Positions 12,401 to 23,966 of a stretch of DNA of 37,480 nt are shown in pieces (position 1 is the stretch's first letter; each line of letters starts with the position of its first letter). A program made the translations under genes and the position numbers. The notes under the pieces are model-generated. The model saw only the letters and a program-made list of their open reading frames with translations. It was not told where the DNA came from and searched no databases. This stretch comes from Capsaspora owczarzaki ATCC 30864. Taxonomy: Eukaryota > Opisthokonta > Filasterea. The DNA lies in NCBI RefSeq assembly GCF_000151315.2, contig NW_011887298.1, positions 757,502 through 794,981 of the forward strand. Direction: 5' to 3'.

Positions 12401-13406
12401 TGTTGCTTCTTGCCTGGGGTGGTGTAGCACCGGACCGGAATGCCCTCCTTGGTGCGTGCCTCGATAAACTCGAGCTCGCCCACGACAAAGGCAAGCAGGT
12501 ACGTGGACATGACAACACTCGTTTGGAAGCGAACAAGCTTCTTGTTGGCATTGCTACCAGCAGCAGCCTCGGTCGCGCGGACGATGCGCTCTTCCTCAAC
12601 AGGCATGTTGGAAACGGCGACCAGGTTTTCGGGCACCACGAGCGTGACGGCAAACGACGCCTTGAGCGCAGGCTCGTCAAAGCACGGGAAGCAGCGTCGT
12701 GCATCCGTTGCCTCAAACTGCGTGGTGGCCATGTAGCGCTTCTCGCCACCCATCTCGTAGCTCGAGCGATACAATCCAACGAGGTTGTCGTTCAGGGTGC
12801 CGCTGAACGCGGCATGCGCCACAATTTTCTTGGCCTTGGCAAGCTTGGACGCAGCAATTGGGAAGGTCAGACTGCACGTCTCGGCGGTTGCGTCCACGCT
12901 GGTTGCACTGCGGCACAAAACGAAAAGGTCAAACATGGTTAGTTTCGCAAGTATGTCAACGTCAATGCGCAATTCTCGCTCTCAGTGATTGTGTAGCATC
13001 AGTTTCTCAGGAAACGCCGAGTATGACTTGTATCCCGATAGTAGTCCGATCCGAGTCCTACACAGTGTGACTGAGAGAAGCAAGGACAGTTTGCTCACCT
13101 GGCTTGGATCCGGTCATCCGCGCCGTCGAGCTGGAGCGATGCACTGGCAATGGTCAGGTCGATCGCATGCAGAACGAGCACCGTTTCAGCAGCAGCAGCA
13201 TCAGCAGCAGCAGCAGCAGCAGAGTCGCCGTTGAAGGCGAGGTCGATGGCGACGCGACCGTCGTACGCAGTCGTAGCGCCGCTCGTCAGCCCAGCAGGCA
13301 GCTCCAGCCACAGATCATAGTGCGAGGGCTTGAACGTGGTTGGCAGCAGCACGCGCGACGACGACGACGACGACGACTCGGAAGAGGTTGGATTCACGCT
13401 CGTCAT
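9485..13406 (-). CDS. M1 zinc aminopeptidase, puromycin-sensitive type
   Basis: Gluzincin metallopeptidase that removes N-terminal residues from peptides; the puromycin-sensitive group is mostly cytosolic. Twelve exons join in phase: 13406-13099, 12907-12349, 12247-12057, 11983-11941, 11851-11724, 11627-11551, 11451-11227, 11143-10996, 10888-10576, 10459-10070, 9980-9868 and 9785-9485, giving 931 residues, a normal M1 length. The GAMENFG substrate-binding loop lies near residue 311. The zinc site is HELGH (about 347-351) followed by 18 residues and Glu in NEGFASW, an exact HEXXH-X18-E. The helper Tyr is in SYSKG. The ERAP1-like C-terminal helical domain follows. No signal peptide or membrane segment is seen, which supports the cytosolic NPEPPS-like group over the APN type. 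The start ATG opens a Ser/Asp-rich leader before the first beta domain. A 5' non-coding exon is possible. Confidence 0.95.
10519..10554. repeat. Three exact 12-nt tandem copies in an aminopeptidase intron
   Basis: The 12-mer CACGTCAAAAGA occurs three times back to back within the intron between 10576 and 10459. It does not touch coding sequence. Confidence 0.9.
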
Positions 13407-13801
13407 CAGTTTGGGTTGTCTGAGACGGTAAGAGGGGAAATAAAAAAAAAAAACAGAAAGTGGTCGGAGTGCAGATATGGACGAAGAAATAGGAACCAAA
13501 TGTAAATTTACCGGTGAGCAACAGTGAACAACCAGTCAGCTTCATTCGAGGCGATACGAAAGAGAGGTGAGAGATGACTTGTTGTCGTGTGCTCTTGTGT
13601 GAGGTCGCGCAGCCCAAACACAAGCAAGAGCTGGACTTGGTATTGTCCTTCATGTGTCGCGTTACTCTTAACGGCCTCGCGCGGTTCTTGCACTAAAGAT
13701 TAGGCCCTTGATTGTAAAAGTACAGTACACTGATTTTGCCGCAGCATCAAAAACTACGGTGCATCGGAAAACACTCAATATACTGTATTGCAACAAAGCC
13801 C
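13407..13801. other. Gap between aminopeptidase start and BET1 stop
   Basis: 395 bp holding the upstream region of the aminopeptidase gene and the 3' end of the BET1 gene; both are transcribed leftwards. A short A run and AT-rich stretches are present. A non-coding 5' exon of the aminopeptidase could lie here, because a C-rich minus-strand stretch ending in CAG precedes its start codon, but no coding exon can be supported. Confidence 0.5.
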
Positions 13802-14843
13802 TCAACGAATGAGCCAATAGATGACAAGGAAGACAAAGACAACGAACGCAACGAGATAGCACATTAGCCGTCCATTGCCAGAGTTGGTGATTCCTTTTAG
13901 CCGCTTCATGGTGTTGCCAAGCAGGTTGGACGTGCTGGAAAAGTCGCCGTGCTGCATGCACACACAAGGAACAACACCACACAATCAGCAGAAGGCAAGA
14001 GCAGGCCTGAATCGAGGTTTTTTTGGCATCGTTGTTGTTTTTGTGTGTTGCTTTACCATATCATCCAACATGGCATTGTCTGCTCTTGCTTCGTCGCCGA
14101 TACTGATTGTCAACTGCGTTACAAAGGACCAAATGAGCATTTGGTGAGCGCAACAAACGTTGAAATCGTGATAGTTGCTCCGTAGACATTGACTTGCCGA
14201 TTTGAGGAGTTGGATCTTTTGGGACAGCTGACCGACAATGCGGTCGTTCTCAGACTCCATCATGTGCTCAGTGTGCTCGGCCAGCGCGCGACGATCCGGT
14301 GCGTTGCCCGATCGTGTTCCAAACAGCTCGTTTCTCGCATTGGACGGGTTTGTCAGACTGGCGCCGGACGACGCGGGGATTCGATCACTAGACCCCACCC
14401 CCAATACCCCGAGACAAAAGTATCATATCAGGCAGCACAAAGCAAAAGTCAGCACAAGTAAGCACAAGTACGCAAAAAGCAGCATCAGATGAGTGTATTC
14501 GCATTGGATGAGCATTGGGTTCGGTAGAGAAGCATTGGCCAACCACCCCCCCCCACTCCAGCACATCCCAACAAAGCGACAGGCGGACAGTGAGAAGCTC
14601 TGCCAGCGCAACGCAGAGCGCGCGAAGGTGGACAAGCGAGCAGTGGGGTGGGTTCGATTGCGTTGCCGTCGTCAGCAAGCGAGAACAGACGAGACCAGCT
14701 ACTCGACGCGGCCACCAGCACAGCACTCGAACAAGGACAGCAAGGAGTAAGTGCAAGAAATGGGGGAATGGGTGGTGGCGGAGTGGAAGGGGGGGATGTG
14801 AGTAGTACCGGTAAGCCATTCGTCGTGTTGTAGAGTTGTCCAT
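13802..14843 (-). CDS. BET1: BET1 Qc-SNARE
   Basis: BET1 is the Qc SNARE of ER-Golgi transport, working with syntaxin 5, GS27/membrin or Sec22 and Ykt6. Exons: 14843-14809, 14387-14198, 14113-14057 and 13951-13802, giving 143 residues. The SNARE motif runs from about ENDRIVGQLSQKIQLLKS through LTISIGDEARADNAMLDDM to the FSSTSNLLGNTMKRLKGI segment. A C-terminal membrane anchor (CYLVAFVVFVFLVIYWLI) ends one residue before the stop, as expected for a tail-anchored SNARE. The N-terminal 60 residues are variable. Intron 2 appears to start with GC rather than GT (14197-14196, GCAAGT). This is the only join that keeps the SNARE heptads in frame. The 35-nt first exon was placed because it alone gives an ATG and the right phase. 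Confidence 0.92.
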
Positions 14844-15107
14844 GACGAACAGGGGGGAGACTGAGCGAGTGACATGACAGGCATGGAACAGGATTAGGAA
14901 TGGAAGCAAGTATGAATTGAAATTTGATAAACTACTTGGAAAACAGATGAATCAGGGGGAGCTTGAGATGGAGCAAGTCTGATTGTGGAGAATTCACAAG
15001 GAACTCAAACAGCCGCGTACCCGCTCCATCATCGCACAACCAAGCAACGCAAGAGCAAGAGCAAGAGAGAATAAGAGAAAGGCTCGAAGCAGCAAGCTCG
15101 CGGTGCT

Positions 15108-16854
15108 TTAATGGCAGGAAGCAGCGCCAGCATCACCCTTGTTGCAGCAGTCAGGGGCGCCAGACTTGGCACCGCCCAGAGTGATGTGGTGCAGCCAGAA
15201 CTCAAAGTAGGCCCAGGATTGCTTGTCGGAGCTCTCGTTGTAAATCATGGCCGGCGGGTTGTTGATGCCAGGGACGGTGAATGCATGGACCGTGTTGCCA
15301 AAGTCGACAAACTAAAACACAGAAAGTGAGTTAAACCCTCCGTTTGAAATCTCTTGATCTGCTACGATGATACACAACAAGGCTACTCGAAACCTTACAG
15401 TAAAGTCGACCTGGGCCTCGGACAGCTCCTTGGTAAAGTTTTGCACAGCTTCGCGAGAAATCCACGGATCGTTGTAGCCGTGGAACATGGCAACACGCGT
15501 CTGTAGATAGAAAATGGTGAGTTGAAGCAAAGGAGGGAGCGTCGCAGACACAACCACTCCAGGAAACAAAAAAACACAAAAAACTCCCACTACCTTGATG
15601 TTCTTGTTGGAAGCACCGCTGAAGCTCTGGAGGCCAGCGTGGAAGCCAGCAACACCAGCAACTGGAGCATTGTGGCGGGCGAGCTCGAGGCAGCACCTAT
15701 GGCGCAACATTCCGAGCGAAGGGGATTATCAGAAAAGTGACAACAATTTACGAAACGAAAAATAGTCCAAAACTTACGTGCCGCCGAAGCAGTAGCCATA
15801 GCAAACAATCTTGCTGGCGTCGACATGCGGGTGAGCAATGAGCTGGTTGAGGCCGGCCAGGGTGCGGTTGAGGGCAAAGGTCGAGTCCTTGGTGTACGCC
15901 TGCATGAGCGCGGCGGCCTCCTGTCAAAAATGGGACGGAATTCCAGTGAGGCCCAAGACACAAAGGCTTCATCGCAATGCTGCATGGGCTATCTGCGTTA
16001 CCTCGTGGGTGGCGGCATGCTTGCCATCGCCATACTGATCGACGGCAAACGCAACGTAGCCCTTGCGAGCGAGAATGCGTGCGCGTTCGCGAACATAATC
16101 GCCAATGCCTGTGGAATATGACAAACGCGCCAAAGCAGATGAGCTGATGACTTGAGCCCGAATCAGATCCACGGTATCTGAGCAGCAGTGAGCACTTTGT
16201 CCAAGATTCGAGCTTGAGCTCTTTTTGTGACTTGTTTTTCCGACCCCCTCCATCAAACCAAACCAAACCAAACCGAAATTCCTTCATGCTCTCATGATCT
16301 CGAGATTTTCAACGCTCTCATATTGACAAGGTCGGACACGGTAGGCAACAAAACAAATCGCCGTGAGGTTTACCCTTCCAGTCGTGGATGATGAGGACGG
16401 CAGGCAGCTTGGTGCCAGCGGCGATGGTCGCAGGGGCAGCCATGAAGCCGATCAGCGTCTGTTCGAGGTGGGATGCCAGGGGGGTGGGGACAGGGGGTAC
16501 AGTGTGACACACAGTGAGAACAGAACACAAAGAGCGATACAGAAGGAAGGAGGTCGCCCCGTTTGGTGCGTCGTAGTAGTCGTAATGAGTTGAGTATGAG
16601 TGAGCATTCAGTAGCAGTAGTCGCCAGTGCCCAGCGGGGGGAAGGTGAGCTCGAGTTGTGTTTGACTGGAACGAGATTGCGAGAACCGCGGCGTTGGTCT
16701 CTTCTCGCTGCTTCCATGGCGCAAGAGCAGTGTTGAATGACAGATGAAAAACAACTCGATTGGATTCCTGCAGCGAGAGAAGGTGGTTGGGTGAGAAAGG
16801 GACACGCACCGAGCCCTGATCGTGGTAAGTGACAGTGGTCTCAGTCAGCGTCAT
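15108..16854 (-). CDS. Dienelactone hydrolase family protein, copy 1
   Basis: Alpha/beta-hydrolase of the dienelactone hydrolase / carboxymethylenebutenolidase family. Members hydrolyse lactones or small esters; the natural substrate here is unknown. Seven exons: 16854-16810, 16458-16374, 16108-16002, 15920-15778, 15696-15594, 15500-15399 and 15311-15108, giving 262 residues, the usual family size. Signatures are LPAVLIIHDWKG, ARKGYVAFAVDQYG, the nucleophile elbow GYCFGG (Cys instead of Ser), the acid region HGYNDPW and the histidine in FGNTVHAF. No signal peptide is seen. It lies directly downstream of a close paralogue on the same strand. Relative to that copy it has one additional intron, just after the nucleophile elbow. 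The C-terminus ends in CC, eight residues, then SCH. Confidence 0.94.
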
Positions 16855-17085
16855 GGGCGTTGTTCGATTCTCGGGTTATGAGGAGTGAGCTTGGACCGAA
16901 AAACAAAAGCTCAGACAAGCGATAGGGTGACATGCGCAATCATCATTGGAAGTGGATCAATGGTGAATTTTTGGTTCAAGCGGCAATTTCAACCATCACA
17001 ACGATATCATAAGACCGGAAAAGATGCAGCTGCAGTTGAGCAAATAGTTCAGATGCTTGAAAGCAAAACGCTCAGCCTGCTTGTT

Positions 17086-18590
17086 TCAGTGGCAGCTCGC
17101 TTGAGGAGCAGCATCCGAGGCGCAGCAGGCAGCTGCAGGAGCAGCGACACCCCCGAACGTCTCGCGCAGCCAAAACTCCAAGAATGCAAAGGACTGGAGG
17201 TCTGCAGTCTCCGTGTAGCGGAGGTGGGGAGCACCGCCTGCGCCAGGCACAGTGAAGGCGTGCACCGTGTTGCCAAAGTCCACGAACTGCGGCAGAGCAA
17301 AGCGAGGACGATTCCAAGACATCAGCCCACATAAACGCAAACAGAACACACATCAATGACGATGAGAACACTTCAGGCTTGGAAGAAAAACGGGTCAGAC
17401 AACAGAAGCAATGGAGGCGTTACCGTGAAATCGACTTTGCCCTCCGACATTTCCTGTGTGACCTTCTGGATATCCTCGCGAGTCACACGCGGATCGTCGT
17501 AGCCGTTGAAAACAGCAACGCGGCACTACAAGGTGTCCACAATTCAAAACAGAAATAAGAATCAAGCAAGACATCTCGCCTTGCCATTTTTGCCAAAAAA
17601 AAAACTAACCTTGATGTTGGCGCTCGACACTCCACTCCAGCTCTTCACACCGCCGTGGAAGCTGGCAACACCAGCGACCGGGCCGCCGTGGCGAGCGAGC
17701 TCCAGAACGCAGGCGCCGCCAAAGCAGTAGCCCATCGCGACAATCTTGGACGCATCAACGCGAGGATGGTTGAGCAGCTGCTGCAGGCCAGCCTTGGTGC
17801 GTCCAACAGCGTAGTTGGAGTCCTTGGTATGGGGAGCCAAGAGAGCGGCCGCCTCCTGCAGGAATGAAAGCAGCAACGATTTGGTTGTTTTGTGAGGAAA
17901 ATTTGAGGATGTTCAATATCGAGCAACTCCTCCCCCCCCCCACCCCACCCCGAGAATGCTCGACGATGCCAGCTGATCAGGCTGAAGGGCTTTTTTGGTA
18001 CCTGATGGTCCTTGGCGTAGATGCCCTTGCCGTACTGGTCGAGCGCAAACGCAACGTAGCCCAAGCGAGCGAGCTGTCGTGCGCGGCTCTTCGGGTACTC
18101 GCCGAGACCTGCCAGCGACCATTTTCAGTTATGAGGAGTCAGAGTTTGAAACCAGACGAATCATCCCATTATGATCACTCAATCATGATCACTCAATCAT
18201 TCATGATCATAGGAAGGTTGAATGAGAGGTAGTAGCTATTCATTTTCAATCCAATCTCCCGCGTCGTCGTCGTTGTCCGTTGTTCGTTTTACCCTTCCAG
18301 TCGTGGATGATGAGCACGGCAGGCAGCTTTGATCCGACAGCGTAGGTTGCTGCTGGCTCGGCGAGGAAGCCCTCGAGATCCTATGGTTGCAGCAGATTGT
18401 AACACGGATTGTGTGTCACACGAGTCGCAGTCAGTCAGTCAGTCACCCAGTCACTCACTCACTCACTCACTCGCCCAATCTCAATACAAGTGCATTTGTC
18501 TCATTTTGATTTAGTCATCCAGGGTCATCAAACTGTACGTACAGTGCCTTGGTCGTGGTACTCGATGCTGCGCTCTTGAACGTCCGCCAT
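17086..18590 (-). CDS. Dienelactone hydrolase family protein, copy 2
   Basis: Tandem paralogue of the neighbouring dienelactone hydrolase. Six exons: 18590-18543, 18380-18293, 18108-18002, 17855-17610, 17525-17424 and 17286-17086, giving 263 residues. The same landmarks occur in the same order: EYHDQGT leader, LPAVLIIHDWKG, ARLGYVAFALDQYG, GYCFGG nucleophile elbow, FNGYDDPR acid region and FGNTVHAF histidine. Five introns match copy 1 in position and phase, while the sixth is absent, so one intron was gained or lost after duplication. The tail again ends CC, eight residues, SCH. The gene is divergent from the KIAA2013-like gene across 294 bp. Both copies keep the Cys-Asp-His triad, so both are probably active, perhaps with different substrates. 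Confidence 0.94.
18171..18198. repeat. Exact 14-nt tandem duplication in a hydrolase intron
   Basis: The 14-mer ATGATCACTCAATC occurs twice in direct contact within the intron of hydrolase copy 2. It has no coding effect. Confidence 0.85.
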
Positions 18591-18884
18591 TGTACACACC
18601 GTAACTCCTGTATGAATTAGACTGAGTCGATCTATCCATCGCTTTTTGGTCTTGGATGTTGCATTCAGATGTGTTCGACACATTGTTCAAACCAAAAAGG
18701 TCCGAACAGTGAATTCTGAGAAACAGAGCTCACTCGACCTTTTTGTTTTTGTTTTTTACTCAGATTTGTTACCCTTTTTTCTCTTTGCTTCATTTGCCAT
18801 CTTTTGTATCAGAGGCTTGAGTATTGTGTGTGCCGTGTATTCTATTTTGAAGCAACTGCGTTTGTTTGGCCCTTCGTTTCTGAG

Positions 18885-21800
18885 ATGCTGAGCTCGCTGA
18901 TACAGCGGCTGCGACTGCGCTCGAGGCGGACGGTTCCCATCGCAGCGGCAGCCGGCGGCATCCTCGTGTTCATCCTGCTGCTCGCATTCAACGTCTACTT
19001 GACGCCTGAAGAGCAGCACGACACAATGGCAAGAGGCTCTTGCTGCTTGTGCATCATGTTTGCGTTGAACTGACTGCACTCACACGCTGCTCTTCTTTCC
19101 CCCCCCCCCAAATGCAACATTGCAACAACAGGAGGAGATTGTCGTGCGCAACTCGCAGCAGGACAAGTGTCTGCAAGGGTACTACAACCGCCTCGTGCTG
19201 AGCAAGCAGCAGTCAGTGCGGCAGGCGCTCGACTCGCTGCTGCTGACGGGGCTGACTGCGAATCCAGCTGCTGCTGCAGACGACGACGATGCTGCGTTTT
19301 GGCGCGAATGGGCTCTATGGGTCGAAGGCGCAAACGCAGGACCTGCTGCTGCTGCTGGTGGTGCTGCTGGGCTGAGCAACCGCACCAAGGCGTTTGCCAA
19401 GCAGAACATTGACACGCTGGTCGAGTCGGTGCCGTCGCCCTTCCTCTTCCATTGGCACGCAATCAATCTCGGGATACCACCATGGCCTGAGACGACAATC
19501 AGCGAGGAGCTTGATGACAATCATCACGATGATCACGACCCAAACAAAGACCAGGACAGCCAGAAAAACCAGCAGCGTCGCACCAACAACAACAACAACA
19601 ACGACAAGGACGACGAGCACGAGCATGAAGCAGACCGCGCGTTTGAAAACCCGATTGTCGGAAACGGCCATGTCTCGACAGTGATTGACTCGCCGCACAT
19701 CAATGGTACGTGTTGCGTTTGTTTGAGCGGGAGACTGAGAGAGTGGAGAAGATGCAACGTGTGGTAGTGCCACGACGCACACTTTTTTTTTCCCTGCGCT
19801 GTTCTTTGTGATTGCGGTTGATAACAGGCCCAATGTGTATGTATGTGGCTCACTCAATGTGTATGTATGTGGCTCACTCTTTTATGACGGCAGTGTTGGG
19901 AATGCCCAGGACGACAACCAAACAAGCTCGCCCGGTCGCTGCCACGTCGTTTTAAGGCCAGCCTCGAGACGCCGCTTCGTGGCTCGTTCTCGGTGATTGA
20001 CTTGGAGGAGCGCGCGGTGCATCGCACGTCCAGACCGCGCGGTGCATCGCACGTCCAGACTGCTGACTGCTACCGAGGCGACCACAAGCACCTCGGGCGA
20101 TGGCTGCGTGCTTGCCAAGCAGACGTGGTATGCGCATGCCGAGCATCACCAGCTCCTGGTCCATGAGGTCGAAATCATCAACATGCGTGCCGATTCCATT
20201 CCCGTTTCTGTGGTCCAGCTTCCCCCGTCCAACATCGACCACGAGGATCTGGCAGCACCGGCGATGGTCAGCTGGCTCCCGCTTCTGAACTCGGACAATG
20301 ACGACGACGACGACGGCGGCCGCCGGATGCTGAAAACAACCATTCTCGGTTACCTCGTTGTGACGGCACCCAGCGAAGCGCAGTCGTTTACATTCACCGA
20401 GCTTGCCGCCACCGATGAAATCCCGCCGTCAGCTCTTGCGTGGTCGGGCTTGGGCGCAACGACCGTCATGGTCATTGCTCGGTTGCAGTCTGCCACATTT
20501 AGCATCGTGACTGCGGCCACCATTGTAGCGTCGTCCGTCCAGGTGCTGCCAAGCTCGTCCCGTCAGCTGCAAGTCCTGCAGTGGATGGGGCGTGTTCAGC
20601 AAAGCGAAACGACGGGTTCCGCAGACCTGAACGCGCCTGACGCTCGGCAGGTGCTGGAGGATTTGAAACAGAGCGTGTTCTCAACTCCAGCCCAGCATCG
20701 ACTTCTCTACGCACTCCATCGCAGCGCCGTGTCGAATCCCTTCAGCTCGAACGCCATCCAACTACTGGGCAGTGTGTCGCACCTCAATCACGCCATTCAA
20801 CTTGCCCTGTACACGATTGCCTCCTCCGTCGGTTCTGGCGAGCTTCTTTCAGAGTTTGGTGTTGGTTCGAGTCCTATTGCACATGGTATGTTGTCGTCGT
20901 CTCTCGTGTCTGCGTTTCTGTTTTGTTGCTGCCGCTTGTTTTCATGGTTGCTGATTGTGTGCTCTTGGTTCGGGGGGGGGGTGCTCGCCAGAATGCAATG
21001 AAGGGCTGGTCTCGCAGGATATGGAGCGGTGGTTGATGCTGGCGTTGCTTCCGTTTGAGTCGGGCGCTGCAACTGTTCGGCAGCTGTTGGAGTTTCGTGC
21101 CAGTCAACTACAAACAGCCCGGAACGCTGCAAAGTCTGCTCTCCCCTCTGCAGCCGCTCCTGGTGCCAAGTATCCTACCTTTGGCGGACCGAGTGGTGCT
21201 GATGAAGCAAGCGTTGATGCCAACCTGATGGAGCTTGGTAAGTGTCGCGTGCCTGGACGGAAATGCCTCAACTGATCGTCGACACCTTTGCTCAAGTATG
21301 TTGATACGCCTGTTTTTGGTTTTGCTTGAACCTCTTTAGGCGCTATGGACGTCGATTCCACGTCATTCGTGGCGCTCGCCGTCGAACAGTTTGACTATGC
21401 GAAGCATGATCCGCGTTGGGTGGCCTCTGTGGGCCAGCCGATGGCGCAGTCCTGTGCCGAGTTTGGTCGCGCCAAGGTAGCACAATAGTCAAGTGTGCTT
21501 GTTTGTGGGATTTTTTGTTTTTGTACTGACATTTCTACTTTGTGGTCTCTCACGATACTGTTTTGTGTGTGCGTGTGTGTAGCTCGTTGGAATGGAGTTT
21601 TCAGGCAAAACTGTCCGCACGACCCGGGCTGCGCTCGCGGAACGATCGTTCGATGTGCGCCGCGGTTCGCATTCTCCAACAGCCATCTACCCTGCGCAAC
21701 GTGCTGTCGACCACGACCTATTGACAAATGGACTTGTCCAGCGTTCCCTTCGGTACTCAGGTACAATTTGTGACGTGTGGTCGGCAGCTAGGATGCAGAT

Positions 21801-23318
21801 GAGTTGTCACCATCTTGACTTCTTGTTGTTGTTGTTGTTGTTTTTTTTTTCTTTTTATTCCTTTTTGTTGTGGCAGGCGCAAACTTGGCCAGGAAGCCGG
21901 TCACCGCCGAGTACGGTGCACAACTCCAAAGCGAAGCAGACTCTGTGGCACTGCCGTTTGCCAAGACGGATGCCGACGAGAAGAGCCTGCAGCAAGCTTA
22001 TGTCACCGAGGCAATCGCGCAGCGAGACGCGTCCACGCCAGCCAACCTGGCCTACTCGTGGACGCGCACCCGAAATGCACACTACCCTCGGCATGTCGTC
22101 TTCCCATCCGTGTCAAAGGCCGGGGTCACGCCTTACAATCCGGCGTCTGCGCTCGCGCTCGGTTTCCCCGTGATGCACCCAATGCCGTTGAGTGTCCGTC
22201 GAAATGATCTTGCCCAGTTCACCAGCTTTGTCAAGTAGGTGGACTTTTTTTCACAGGTGCATCTCCAAGCCGTGACGTGCAGAAGATGAACAGTTTCTCA
22301 ACCCGCTTGATGATTTGACTTTCGCCTTTTTTGTTTTAGATTCTTGCCGCTGGATTCTGGCTTGCCGACAGATCATGCGCTCGCCGCCATTGCGGGATTT
22401 GAGGTTGGGGATGCCCCGAGGACGTCCTTCCACCTGCACCAGCTCCTGCGCTCGGTGAGCGACCACGAGCAGGCATGGTTGCAGTATCCCAGGTTTTACT
22501 CGACCGAGATGCGCGGATTGCAGTGTGTGCACTCTCTCTCAGGTGAGTTTTGCCCCCCTTGTCTTCCTTGGCTGTTTGCCTGTTAGGTGCTGATCAGGTT
22601 GGCTCACAACAAAGCATGCTGTGTACTGTCTTTTGAATTAGCCGCTGGAGCGATGCTGCAAGTCATTCTTTACGGGTCGCTGGGACTCCGCTATCTTCCC
22701 ACTGGCGTGCGGCTCCGGCCCGTCCTGCCGTCGGAAGACGCGACCGGCCTCTCCTTCCGCGACTTGAAGTATGGCAGTTGCAGCTTTAACATTTTCATTC
22801 ATTCGCGGCAGGTTGTCGTCGTTGCCAATCCAGCGCGATGTCGAGAGAAACCCTTGCTCGCTGCAACCATTGGCGAGGCCGAAACCCTCGCGTTCAATCC
22901 TTTGCCACTGAGTGCACCCATCGGGAGCACCATCGTCCTCGCGTTCTCGAGTGACGACGGAAAAGCCGCGGCCGTCCTCGCGCGCAGCATTTCAGTGGAC
23001 GACTCCGCTCAGCTTGCGCCCCATGACACGGACGCTCAACTTGCCGTTGACGGAGCGTTGACACCGCATGGCTTCCAGCCCGCCGACGCGACCAATTCAT
23101 TGGCGCTCGACGACGACGACGAGGAGCGCGGATCGGACGGCCAGAGCGCACTTCATGTGCCTCTCGATGCAATCATGCACAAGCATGGCGGCATCCCCGA
23201 CGGCCTCACTGCGGTGATTGTAATTTCCATCATCGTCTTCCACGTTCTGCTGTTCCAGCTCATCTACCGCGAGTTTTGTCGTGCCAGCTCTGCAACTGCA
23301 CGACGACGAGGCTCGTGA
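18885..23318 (+). CDS. KIAA2013-like (DUF2152) type membrane protein
   Basis: Resembles the animal KIAA2013 / DUF2152 family, whose function I do not know. Exons: 18885-19028, 19132-19705, about 19828-20885, 20992-21237, 21340-21476, 21583-21760, 21877-22234, 22340-22542 and 22642-23318, roughly 1190 residues against about 630 in human. An N-terminal hydrophobic anchor (IAAAAGGILVFILLLAFNVYL) and a C-terminal one (about VIVISIIVFHVLLFQ) flank a large presumably lumenal part. The end, HVLLFQLIYREFC, matches the human HLFLFKLIYNEYC, and ENPIVGNGH matches the NG motif near the human N-terminus. The excess length is Asp/Asn/His-rich inserts. Exon 1 most likely ends at a GC donor (19029). The frame is disturbed in exon 3: two exact tandem duplications (24 and 25 nt) lie there, the latter shifting frame, and the acceptor near 19827 is one base out of register. 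Confidence 0.75.
19832..19879. repeat. Exact 24-nt tandem duplication in the KIAA2013-like gene
   Basis: Two identical 24-nt copies in contact (19832-19855 and 19856-19879). In one frame each copy reads NVYVCGSL, so the duplication itself preserves frame. It lies at the poorly resolved start of exon 3. Confidence 0.95.
20011..20060. repeat. Exact 25-nt tandem duplication that shifts the frame
   Basis: Two identical 25-nt copies (20011-20035 and 20036-20060) inside exon 3 of the KIAA2013-like gene. The reading frame before them (VIDLEERAVHRTSR) and after them (LLTATEATT, then the GCVLAKQTWY block) differ by exactly the offset a 25-nt insertion would cause. Counting one copy gives a continuous frame. 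Confidence 0.95.
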
Positions 23319-23492
23319 TTTCCCCCCCCCCCCAACCAAAACAATCCTCACGCTATTGCTTTTTGTTACATGATGTTGTGTGTTGATTTTCCATTTGTTA
23401 TTTCATTTACTAGGTTTTTCGATATTTTGTCTCAGATGTTTCAGATGCCACTCCTTTTTGTTGTTTTCCATTTGTTTTTAATATTTTATTGG

Positions 23493-23519
23493 TTTTTTTT
23501 TTTTTTTTTTTTTTTTTTT
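23493..23519. repeat. T27 homopolymer upstream of the HECT gene
   Basis: Twenty-seven consecutive T residues just before the first resolved exon of the HECT gene. It could serve as a very long pyrimidine tract for that acceptor, or simply be slippage-prone DNA. Confidence 0.95.
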
Positions 23520-23572
23520 GCCTTTTGCTTTTTCCGTCATCATTCAACCATGCATCGGCTGGAGAGCCACAG

Positions 23573-23930
23573 AGCCACACATTCGCGCCGCTGACGTTCT
23601 GCCACGTGTGTCAAGCGCAGATGTGGGGCCTGTTCAAGCAAGGCCTGAAGTGTGTTGGTAAGGCGCTGGTCGAATGCTCCGTGCAGAACGAGACCCAAGA
23701 ACGGAGACCGAGACCGAGACTCCCGTTCTCGCTCGTTCTCGCTCTCGCACGCCATGCACCGCATTACGTTTCGCGTCTCCCAATCTTGCGTTTGACTCGC
23801 TCGCTTCCATCAACATGGAGACTAAAACAACACCAAATCGTCAAACAATGTTTCCCTTTGATTGCGGTTCGTTTCAACCTTAAATTTTGTTTCCTTTTTG
23901 CTTTTTGTGTCATCGATTGTCGGCGTTTCA

Positions 23931-23966
<36 letters not shown>

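Noticed and set aside
23489-23572. Open frame beginning in the T run as the N-terminus of the HECT protein
   Set aside because: It has no ATG in frame and mostly encodes Phe from the homopolymer. A small upstream exon is more likely, but none can be chosen.
23932-23963. A32 run as the tail of a retrotransposed element
   Set aside because: No target-site duplication, no recognisable element body, and other homopolymers of similar length occur throughout the window.
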